Positions 38,359-48,600 of a stretch of 64,000 bases of DNA are shown here, piece by piece. Origin of the DNA: Sphingobacteriales bacterium (GTDB lineage Bacteria; Bacteroidota; Bacteroidia; Chitinophagales; UBA2359); the NCBI GenBank assembly GCA_016706405.1, contig JADJJT010000002.1:1054001-1118000 (forward strand). Reading direction: 5' to 3'. Position 1 is the first letter of the stretch. The number at the start of each line of letters is the position of its first letter. A program made the translations under genes and the position numbers. The notes under the pieces were generated by a model that saw only the letters and a program-made list of their open reading frames with translations, made no database searches and was not told the DNA's origin.

Positions 38359-39126
38359 ATGGCACAACAAACACCACCACCCAATTTGCCCGTAGTGCCC
38401 GACTTAAATAATACCACCGACGACAAAAAAACACAAATAGCCAATATGTTTAACCATATTGCGCACCGGTACGATTTGTTAAACCGTATTATTTCAATGG
38501 GCATTGACCAAAAATGGCGTCAAAAAGCCTTACAACTTTTGGAAGATCAGCAACCTAAATTGTTGATGGATGTGGCAACCGGCACCGGAGACTTTGCGCT
38601 GATGGCAATGGAACAATTAAATCCGGATAAAATAGTGGGTATAGATATTGCTGATGGCATGTTAGACCTTTTCCGGAAAAAATTAGCCTCAATTCCGGAT
38701 GAAAAAAGAACAAAATTTGAAATTTTACAAGCCGATGCCGAAAATTTACCCTTTGCCGACAATAATTTTGATGCCATTACCGTTGCTTTTGGTGTGCGCA
38801 ATTTTGCTAATTTGCCCCTTGGATTAGCTAATATGTGGCGGGTGCTTAAACCCGGAGGTAGTTTAGTTATTTTAGAACTTACACAACCCCCAAACAAACT
38901 AATGCGTTTAGGTTACAATGCGTATAACCGTTATTGGTTGCCCTTTATAGGAAAAATGCTTTCAAAAAACAACAGCGCCTACACGTACTTACCCGCATCT
39001 ATACGCGCTTTCCCACAAGGAAACGATTTTATTAATCACCTTAAAAACGCACAATTTACCCATACGAGATTTATACGTTTAACATTTGGAATATGCACCA
39101 TTTATTTCGGAAAAAAACCAATTTAA
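38359..39126 (+). CDS. ubiE: Demethylmenaquinone methyltransferase
   Basis: 255 residues. SAM-binding DVATGTGDFAL, the UbiE/COQ5 signatures FNHIAHRYDLLNRIISMGID at the N-terminus, and VAFGVRNFANL and LELTQPPN later. Methylates demethylmenaquinone in the last step of menaquinone synthesis. Its 3' end overlaps the PorT-like gene by 34 nt, implying translational coupling; I recall ubiE next to porT/sprT in other Bacteroidota. Confidence 0.95.
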   Translation: MAQQTPPPNLPVVPDLNNTTDDKKTQIANMFNHIAHRYDLLNRIISMGIDQKWRQKALQLLEDQQPKLLMDVATGTGDFALMAMEQLNPDKIVGIDIADGMLDLFRKKLASIPDEKRTKFEILQADAENLPFADNNFDAITVAFGVRNFANLPLGLANMWRVLKPGGSLVILELTQPPNKLMRLGYNAYNRYWLPFIGKMLSKNNSAYTYLPASIRAFPQGNDFINHLKNAQFTHTRFIRLTFGICTIYFGKKPI

Positions 39127-39827
39127 GCATTTTTTGTGCGCTTCTGTTAAGCCTTTTTTTGGCTAACAACCAATTAAGTCAAGCCCAGCCTAATTTACAA
39201 AACCACGACAGACGAAAAATTCATTTTGGTATTTCGCTGGGCACCAATTTATCGCGTTTTGCTGTTACGCACTCGCCGGACTTTGCTTTTCATGATACCA
39301 TTAAAAGCGTGCAATCTTCGCGTTCGGGTGGGTTTAATGTGGGTATTATTTCGGATTTCCACATGGGTAAACGCACTGATTTGCGTTTTATTCCTTCGTT
39401 GGTATTTGCCGAAAAAAAACTCGATTATATTGAACTTTCTCCGGATGGTGGCCCCAACCTTGCGACAAACAAAACCATCGAAAGCATTATGCTTACCTTT
39501 CCGTTGTCGGTAAAATATAAATCAGACAGGTTTTTTGATAATTTCAGATTTTATGTTATTGGCGGTGGACGTTTGGATTGGGACCTTGCCTCGAACTCGA
39601 AAGCCCGCAAAGCCTTAGACATTGTAAAAATTAAACCTGTTGATTTTGCCGTTGAGTATGGCTTAGGCTTAGAATTTTATTTTCCGCTGTTTATTTTTTC
39701 GCCCGAAATACGGTTTAGCAATGGCCTAAACAATATTTTTACCGATACGCCTAATTTGCGTTATTCGGAGGTGTTAGGCCGGTTAAAATCGCGCGCAGTA
39801 ATGATTACCTTGCAGTTTGAGGGCTAA
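39093..39827 (+). CDS. porT: PorT-like outer-membrane beta-barrel, T9SS-associated
   Basis: 244 residues. ATG 39093 lies inside ubiE in another frame. Signal peptide about residues 10-32 (IFCALLLSLFLANNQLSQAQ), then an eight-stranded barrel pattern typical of the PorT family: FGISLGTNLSRFAV, GGFNVGIISDFHMGKRTDLRFIPSL and a C-terminal strand ending in aromatic-rich LQFEG. PorT is needed for type IX secretion in Porphyromonas (SprT in Flavobacterium). The position after ubiE supports the specific assignment over a generic outer-membrane-barrel call. Confidence 0.85.
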   Translation: MHHLFRKKTNLSIFCALLLSLFLANNQLSQAQPNLQNHDRRKIHFGISLGTNLSRFAVTHSPDFAFHDTIKSVQSSRSGGFNVGIISDFHMGKRTDLRFIPSLVFAEKKLDYIELSPDGGPNLATNKTIESIMLTFPLSVKYKSDRFFDNFRFYVIGGGRLDWDLASNSKARKALDIVKIKPVDFAVEYGLGLEFYFPLFIFSPEIRFSNGLNNIFTDTPNLRYSEVLGRLKSRAVMITLQFEG

Positions 39828-39876
39828 AATAACAGGTGCTTAAAAAATAATTTTTGGGTTTTGATTAATTTACCTG

Positions 39877-42381
39877 CTACCCGGCGGGGTCAACATCTGC
39901 ATAAACAACTAATTTGCCAATACCTTGTGCTGTTTTTAGGTGTGTTATTGCCTCGGCAATGCGCATTTTAGCTTCATTAAGTGAGGCTGGGTTTAGTATT
40001 TTTATTAAAATATGCCTTAAATAATAGTTGCGCACTTTTGATATAATTGGAACTGTTGGCCCTAAAACAAGCAGGTCGGCAGGCCATTGTTTGAGGCGTT
40101 TTGCCAACTGCTCGGCAAAGGTATTTACTTTTGTGCGGTCGGGGTGTTTAAGGTTAAGTACAACAATGCGGGCAAAAGGTGGGTAACGGTGGGTTCGCCG
40201 CTCTTCAATTTCGGCCTTGTAAAATCCGGTATAATCGTGGTCAATTACAAAATGAAGCACCCGATGCTTAGTATTAAATGCCTGAATTAGCACCGTGCCG
40301 CGTTGTTGCCGGCGCCCCGCCCTGCCGCTCACCTGCGATAATAGTTGAAATGCTCTTTCGGCAGCTCTAAAATCCGGAAAATGTAATAAATGGTCGGCAT
40401 TAAGTACACCCACTAAATTAACCCGCTCAAAATCGAGTCCTTTGGTAATCATTTGTGTTCCTACTAATACTTGTGTTTTTTGCGCCTGAAAATCGGTAAT
40501 AACCCTGTCAAAACCATGTTTGGTACGGGCAGTGTCTAAGTCTAAGCGGCTGGTGCTAATATCCGGAATAAATATTTTTAAATATTCTTCTACTTTTTCG
40601 GTCCCAAAACCTTGTACCGTCAATTGGGTGGTTTTGCACTCGGGGCAATGGCTGGGCAGTGGCATAAAATAGCCACAATAATGGCATCGCAAACTATTAT
40701 TGTGCTTATGATAAGTTAGGCTAACATCGCATTGATGGCAGCGCGGAATCCATTCGCAAGCAGTACACAAAATAAAAGGCGCATACCCCCGCCTATTTTG
40801 AAACAAAATAACTTGCTCGTTTTGCTTGATGGCATTTTTTATGTTATCAATTAACTGAGGGGTAAAAATGCTAACAAGTTTTTTTTCTTTAATTAAAGCT
40901 CGCAAACTAATAGTTTCAATGGCGGGCATTTCAACGCCGCCAAACCGCTCGTTGAGGGTTACCAAGCCAAATTTTTTGCCTTGCGTAGCATTGTAGTACG
41001 TTTCTATAGCAGGTGTCGCCGAGCCTAAAACAACTTGGGCACCCATAAGGTTGGCTAAATAAATTGCAGCATCGCGGGCGTTGTAGCGCGGGGCGGGGTC
41101 GTGTTGTTTATAGCTGGGGTCGTGTTCTTCGTCAATAATTACCAAGCCTAAATTTTGATAGGGTAAAAACATGGCCGAGCGCGGCCCTACTATAACTTTG
41201 TATTTGCCATTTAATACCGATTGCCAAATTTCAATACGCTCGGCATCGTTAAACTTTGAGTGCGAGATACCAATTTGATTGCCAAAAACTTTGCGCAAAC
41301 GAGTTATCATTTGTACGGTAAGGGCAATTTCGGGCAGCAAAAATAAGGCTTGCTTGCCTGTTTCAATGACCTCTTCAATCATCCGGATATAGATTTGGGT
41401 TTTGCCGCTGGCTGTAACACCGTGCAGTAAAACAGTTCTTTTTCCGGAGGCAAACCAGTCGTTTATTTGTCGTAATGCCTCGTTTTGTGCCGGACTAAGG
41501 ATAAAATCACTCATAGTTTTATCCGGATTTACATAATCATCTAATCGGCTAACCAAGCGTCTTTCCTTCGTAAAAACACCTTTTTTTATCAAAGCATCTA
41601 AGGCATTAGCTTCGGCATTGGCACGTTTTAACAGTATTGACCGCATAATATTGGGCAATTCGCTTTCGGCATGTAATTGCAACCATGCCAATAAAAGCTG
41701 CTCTTGTTTAGGCGCACGCGATAATTGGTTAAAAAGTTCGGCTAATAAATTTTCGTCGTTTAAATAGTTTCCGTTCAGGGCAATAAATATTTCTTCGCGT
41801 GGTTGGTAACGCTCTACTAACTCTTCATTTACCAAAATAATACCTTTTTCGAGCATTGATTTGATAATGGGCATAACAGTTTTGATGCCTACAATTAGCT
41901 GTACATCCGGAATTGTAATATGAGGCTGCATTGTAAGTGCTTCGGCAATCATGTATTCGCGGTCATCAAGCAACGAAAAATCTTGGCCAAACAAGGGATT
42001 GAGCACTAATTTTGACTCGCTGGATAGTTTGTATGCCGAAGGTAGTGCGGCTTGCATTACCTCACCCTCGGTACATAGGTAATAAGTTGCCATCCACTCC
42101 CAAAATTTTAATTGTATCGGGCTTAAAATAGGCTCAGTATCTAATACTGAAATAATTGGCTTTACATTAGTGGGGTTAAGAGCTATGGTTGGCTCAAAAA
42201 CAGTTTTTACCATGCCCGCATATACACGCTTTGCTCCAAACTGCACTTCTACACGTTTGCCCGGCACAACTTGCGCTAATAATGGCTCGGGTATGGCATA
42301 GGTATAGGCTTCGCGTATAGGCAGCGGTACAATAACGTGGGCATACCTTGTTGGTTCGGTGGGCGGTAGTAAACTGGGCAT
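39877..42381 (-). CDS. priA: Primosomal protein N' (PriA helicase)
   Basis: 834 residues, full length. An N-terminal DNA-binding domain, then helicase motifs GVTASGKTQIY (Walker A) and IIDEEHDPSYK (motif II, DEEH), a zinc-binding insert with four CxxC pairs (CTAC, CHQC, CHYC, CPEC), and the C-terminal SGRAGRRQQRGTV. Restarts stalled replication forks. Converges with porT. A minus-strand TAATTTTG at 42522-42529 could be its -7 element, though 141 nt upstream. Confidence 0.96.
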   Translation of the reverse strand: MPSLLPPTEPTRYAHVIVPLPIREAYTYAIPEPLLAQVVPGKRVEVQFGAKRVYAGMVKTVFEPTIALNPTNVKPIISVLDTEPILSPIQLKFWEWMATYYLCTEGEVMQAALPSAYKLSSESKLVLNPLFGQDFSLLDDREYMIAEALTMQPHITIPDVQLIVGIKTVMPIIKSMLEKGIILVNEELVERYQPREEIFIALNGNYLNDENLLAELFNQLSRAPKQEQLLLAWLQLHAESELPNIMRSILLKRANAEANALDALIKKGVFTKERRLVSRLDDYVNPDKTMSDFILSPAQNEALRQINDWFASGKRTVLLHGVTASGKTQIYIRMIEEVIETGKQALFLLPEIALTVQMITRLRKVFGNQIGISHSKFNDAERIEIWQSVLNGKYKVIVGPRSAMFLPYQNLGLVIIDEEHDPSYKQHDPAPRYNARDAAIYLANLMGAQVVLGSATPAIETYYNATQGKKFGLVTLNERFGGVEMPAIETISLRALIKEKKLVSIFTPQLIDNIKNAIKQNEQVILFQNRRGYAPFILCTACEWIPRCHQCDVSLTYHKHNNSLRCHYCGYFMPLPSHCPECKTTQLTVQGFGTEKVEEYLKIFIPDISTSRLDLDTARTKHGFDRVITDFQAQKTQVLVGTQMITKGLDFERVNLVGVLNADHLLHFPDFRAAERAFQLLSQVSGRAGRRQQRGTVLIQAFNTKHRVLHFVIDHDYTGFYKAEIEERRTHRYPPFARIVVLNLKHPDRTKVNTFAEQLAKRLKQWPADLLVLGPTVPIISKVRNYYLRHILIKILNPASLNEAKMRIAEAITHLKTAQGIGKLVVYADVDPAG

Positions 42382-42680
42382 TTGAGGCAGCGATATTATG
42401 CTTGTTTGATTTTTTATTTTATTCGATGCTTAGTGAACAAACACAAGTATAGAAACTGAAAAAAAAAATTAACAATTCACAAAAGATGATTTTTTGTGCT
42501 TATTTCAGAACAAAATAGACCCAAAATTAAGCATTTTTTGATTGTGGCAACAATGCCTGCCTGTTTAAAAGATAAATCGCCGGATTGTTTTAGCCTAAGG
42601 GAAGCACGTAATCATGCTTTTTTTAAATCGGGTTCAAATCCCAATTTGGCATGAAAATTGCCCTACCGCCAAAGTAACTT

Positions 42681-45600
42681 ATGTTTAGCAAATTTTATTT
42701 TTATGACCAATATAAACATTATAAACACTTATTTCAGGTTGTGTTTCCACCAGTTTCAAATCAAACGGCTTTTGTGCTTGTGGTTATAACCTTATTCTCA
42801 AATTATGCCCAGGCGCAAATAAGCGGTATTGTCTTTTTTGATGGCAATAATGATGGTGTCAAGCAAGCTGCAGAAGCGCCATTTACTCATGCTACTGTTA
42901 CTGCATTTGATGCATTGGGTAATAGTTTTTCAGCGACATCAAATGCATCCGGTAATTATACTATTGCAGGAATAGTCTCCGGAACACCTTATAGAGTAGA
43001 GTTGTCTATGCCTGCGGGCTACAATGATGCCGCTTTTGGCTCATCGGCAGGCACCTCTGTACAGTTTGCGGATGGCTCGGATGTTGTTGATTTTGGAATT
43101 AACCTGCCTGATAAATGTGATCCGGATAAAAAAATTCGGGTAGTTACCGGGCTTGGCATCTGGCATGATGATCATAGCGTTAAATCATGGGATTTTCTTG
43201 ATGATAGAGAAGATATAGACAATATGGGCAGCGATGGCTCTGAAACAACCCATACAGATGATATATTAGCTTCGCAGATTGGTGTTCCCTTTGGAGTGGC
43301 AGCTCAAAGAAAAACAAGGATTATGTATATGAGTACGATATCTGCCACCTTCACCGATAGGTTTCCCGCGGCTCCAGATGGCGGAGATGCAATATATGCA
43401 GCCAGTTATGCTGGCGGAGCTAATAACACTTATGTGGGCCGTAAATTGCTTACAAATATGAGTGATTATGGTATCAGTACAGCGGCATTAAACCCTGTTG
43501 CAAATGAGATGGGTGAGTATGGTCTGGGTGGCGTTGCTATTTCTGACGATGGTGGCTCATTGTATGTCGTTAATATGGGAAAAGGTAATATTGCAAAGTT
43601 CGATATTTCGGCTGTAACTTATGCCACTATACCGAGTGGTGGCTACAATAATTTGACTGTTACAGAGATTTCACTTCCGGGCACAAACTGTTCGAACGGT
43701 ATTTTTCGACCCAGCGCTATAGAGTATCATGCGGGTGCCTTATATATAGTTGGTATTTGTGATGCTTCTATAAGCGGAAGTTCTAGTTCGGATTTGAGAT
43801 TGAGAGGGTTTAAAATGGATGTAGTAACTAACGCGTTAACCCAAGTATTAGATTATGATTTATCAACATTTACCGGAGGCGGACTTCGTGCACCAGGCTG
43901 GCCTCAAAAAAAATGGAGCACAACCTGGTTAGGAACCGAAAACGCAGGAAGTTCCGGTGAAATTCAGCCCATAGTACCATCCATTGCTTTTGATGATAAC
44001 GGGGCTTTGATTATAGGCGTTACTAACCGGCAGGTTTTTGTTAACGGAAAGAGCAATAGGGAACCTGGTTATATGTTGCGTACCTGGCGCGAGGCTAATG
44101 GCTCTTTTACGGTAGAAAATGCTGGGGTTTCTGGGCCATACACCTCCACCGCAAAAGGCTCCAGTACTAATCCGGATGGGACACCCGGCTATTATGACGG
44201 CAGCGATGATCCTTCAACTGCCGGACCAGGAAATGATTGGTTCTTTGAAGTTGGGCGTACATCAGTCCATCCCTACTTATATGCCGGAGGTACTATGGTT
44301 GTGCCGGGCACAAATATGGTAGTTGGCGGATTTACAAACCCAGGCGAACCTATCAATCAAGCTGGAGGTAGATACTTGGATTATACAACTGGCGTGGCCA
44401 TATACGGCACAAGTGTAATGGGCGTGAAGGCAACTGTTATGTCAGATGTAGAGGTTGTATGTAAAACCCCTCCTATTGAGTTGGGCAACAGAGTTTGGTT
44501 AGATACAGATAAAGATGGAGTTCAAGACCCTGGCGAAAATGGAATTGCTGGTATTACCGTTGAATTGTATCAAGGTAATACATTAATAGCAACAGCCACA
44601 ACAGATAATAATGGACTTTATATTTTTTCAAGCGACAACCAAACCTCAACAGCAAGTTTTAAATATGGACTTACAATTAACCAATTAACGCCCTATACTA
44701 TTAGAATTCCCAACATTATAGGAGGAAGTCAGCAATCAAATTTGTCGGGCTTTGCACTTACAACCCCAAATACAAGTGGTACATCAAATGATGAAAATGA
44801 TAAAACAGACTCAGATGGAATTTCATCCGGAAATAATGCCGATGTGAGTTTTTCAACAGGAACATATGGAAAAAACTCACACGTATTTGATTTTGGGTTT
44901 TACTGTAACCTGACTGCAAGTGCTGGTGGTACACCTGTCAGTTGCCATGGCGGCAATAATGGTACTGCAACAGCCACTCCAAATGGCGGTACTAACCCTT
45001 ACACTTACTTATGGAACAATGGCCAAGCCACTCAAAACATTAGTGGTTTAACAGCTGGCACTTATAGTGTTACTATTACTGATTTTAAAGGTTGTACGGC
45101 AACAGCCAGCTACACCGTTACTGAACCCCCTGTTATGAATGTAACCTGCACCAGCACCGATGCAACCACCAACGGTGGCAGCGATGGCACAGCCAGCGTA
45201 ACAGCCAGCGGCGGTACACCACCCTACACCTATTTGTGGAACACCGGCGCAACAACTTCGAGCATTAGCGGCTTAGTAGCGGGTACATACAGCGTAACCG
45301 TTACCGATGCCAAGGGTTGTACTGCCGAGTGCAGCACCACCGTTAACGAACCAGGTTGTAACCTTAGTGCTACTGCTGATGGTACACCTGTGTCTTGCCA
45401 TGACGGCAGCGATGGTACCGCAACAGCCACACCTACAGGCAATAACGGTGCGGTAACCTATTTATGGAGCAACGGCGCAACCACCCAAACTATTAGCGGT
45501 TTATCGGCTGGTACTTATACGGTTACCATTACCGATGCCGTTAATTGTACGGCAACAGCCAGCTACACCGTTACCGAACCCCCCTGTAATGGATGTAACT

Positions 45601-48600
45601 TGCAGCAGCACCGATGTAACCACCAACGGCGGCAGCGATGGCACAGCCAGCGTAACAGCCAGCGGCGGCACACCACCCTACACCTATTTGTGGAACACCG
45701 GCGCAACAACTTCGAGCATTAGCGGCTTAGTAGCGGGTACATACAGCGTAACCGTTACCGATGCCAAAGGTTGTACTGACCCAGTGTACCGCTACGGTTG
45801 ACGAGCCAGATTGTAACCTTAGTGCAAGTGCCGATGGTACACCTGTCAGTTGCCATGGCGGCAATAATGGCACTGCAACAGCCACACCTACAGGCAATAA
45901 CGGTGCAGTAACTTATTTATGGAGCAACGGCGCAACCACCCAAACTATTAGCGGTTTATCGGCTGGTACTTATACCGTAACGATAACCGATGCCGTTAAT
46001 TGCACGGCAATAGCCAGCTACACCGTTACCGAACCCCTGTAATGGATGTAACTTGTACCAGCACCGATTTAACCACCAACTGTGGCAGCGATGGCACAGC
46101 CACCGTAACAGCCAGCGGCGGCACCACCCTACACCTATTTGTGGAACACCGGCGCAACAACTTCGAGCATTAGCGGCTTAGTAGCGGGTACATACAGCGT
46201 AACCGTTACCGATGCCAAAGGTTGTACTGCCGAGTGCAGCACCACCGTTAACGAACCAGGTTGTAACCTTAGTGCAAGTGCCGATGGTACACCTGTCTCT
46301 TGCCATGGCGGCAATAATGGCACCGCAACAGCCACACCTACGGGCAATAACGGTGCGGTAACCTATTTATGGAGCAACGGCGCAACCACCCAAACTATTA
46401 GCGGTTTATCGGCTGGTACTTATACGGTTACCATTACCGATGCCGTTAATTGTACGGCAATAGCCAGCTACACCGTTACCGAACCCCCTGTAATGGATCT
46501 AACTTGCAGCAGCACCGATGCAACCACCAACGGTGGCAGCGATGGCACAGCCAGCGTAACAGCCAGTGGCGGTACACCACCCTACACCTATTTGTGGAAC
46601 ACCGGCGCAACAACTTCGAGCATTAGCGGCTTAGTAGCGGGTACATACAGCGTAACCGTTACCGATGCCAAAGGTTGTACTGCCGAGTGCAGCACCACCG
46701 TTAACGAGCCAGGTTGTAACCTTAGTGCAAGTGCCGATGGTACACCTGTCTCTTGCCATGGCGGCAATAATGGCACCGCAACAGCCACACCTACAGGCAA
46801 TAACGGTGCGGTAACTTATTTATGGAGCAACGGCGCAACCACCCAAACTATTAGCGGTTTATCGGCTGGTACTTATACGGTTACCATTACCGATGCCGTT
46901 AATTGTACGGCAACAGCCAGCTACACCGTTACCGAACCCCCTGTAATGGATGTAACTTGCAGCAGCACCGATGTAACCACCAACGGCGGCAGCGATGGCA
47001 CAGCCAGCGTAACAGCCAGCGGCGGCACACCACCCTACACCTATTTGTGGAACACCGGCGCAACAACTTCGAGCATTAGCGGCTTAGTAGCGGGTACATA
47101 CAGCGTAACCGTTACCGATGCCAAAGGTTGTACTGACCAGTGTACCGCTACGGTTGACGAGCCAGATTGTAACCTTAGTGCAAGTGCCGATGGTACACCT
47201 GTCAGTTGCCATGGCGGCAATAATGGCACTGCAACAGCCACACCTACAGGCAATAACGGTGCAGTAACTTATTTATGGAGCAACGGCGCAACCACCCAAA
47301 CTATTAGCGGTTTATCGGCTGGTACTTATACCGTAACGATAACCGATGCCGTTAATTGCACGGCAATAGCCAGCTACACCGTTACCGAACCCCCTGTAAT
47401 GGATGTAACTTGTACCAGCACCGATGTAACCACCAACGGTGGCAGCGATGGCACAGCCAGCGTAACAGCCAGCGGCGGCACACCACCCTACACCTATTTG
47501 TGGAACACCGGCGCAACAACTTCGAGCATTAGCGGCTTAGTAGCGGGTACATACAGCGTAACCGTTACCGATGCCAAAGGTTGTACTGCCGAGTGCAGCA
47601 CCACCGTTAACGAACCAGGTTGTAACCTTAGTGCAAGTGCCGATGGTACACCTGTCTCTTGCCATGGCGGCAATAATGGCACCGCAACAGCCACACCTAC
47701 GGGCAATAGCGACCCTGTGAGCTATTTATGGAGCAACGGCGCAACCACCCAAACTATTAGTGGTTTATCGGCTGGCACTTATACCGTTACTATTACCGAA
47801 ACACCAACTTGTACGGCAACCGCTAGCTACACCGTTACTGAACCCCCTGTAATGGATGTAACTTGCAGCAGCACCGATGCAACCACCAACGGCGGCAGCG
47901 ATGGCACAGCCAGCGTAACAGCCAGCGGCGGCACACCACCCTACACCTATTTGTGGAACACCGGCGCAACAACTTCGAGCATTAGCGGCTTAGTAGCGGG
48001 TACATACAGCGTAACCGTTACCGATGCCAAGGGTTGTACTGCCGAGTGCAGCACCACCGTTAACGAGCCAGGTTGTAACCTTAGTGCAAGTGCTGATGGT
48101 ACACCTGTATCTTGCAATGATGGCAGCGATGGTACCGCAACAGCCACACCTACAGGCAATAACGGTGCGGTAACTTATTTATGGAGCAACGGCGCAACCA
48201 CCCAAAGCATTAGCGGTTTATCGGCTGGCACTTATACCGTAACGATAACAGATGCTGTTAATTGTACGGCAATAGCCAGCTACACCGTTACCGAACCCCC
48301 TGTAATGGATGTAACTTGCAGCAGCACCGATGTAACCACCAACGGCGGCAGCGATGGCACAGCCAGCGTAACAGCCAGCGGCGGCACACCACCCTACACC
48401 TATTTGTGGAACACGGCGCAACAACTTCGAGCATTAGCGGCTTAGTAGCGGGTACATACAGCGTAACCGTTACCGATGCCAAGGGTTGTACTGCCGAGTG
48501 CAGCACCACCGTTAACGAGCCAGGTTGTAACCTTAGTGCAAGTGCTGATGGTACACCTGTATCTTGCAATGACGGCAGCGATGGTACCGCAACAGCTACA

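Noticed and set aside
42582..42655. tRNA-like stretch with a T-arm-like GGGTTCAAATCCC and a possible anticodon-arm AAGCA/TGCTT
   Set aside because: The acceptor stem does not pair (the 3' side TTTGGCA has no partner at the expected distance), the T-stem has a mismatch and the anticodon loop is eight bases. At most a degenerate tRNA remnant.
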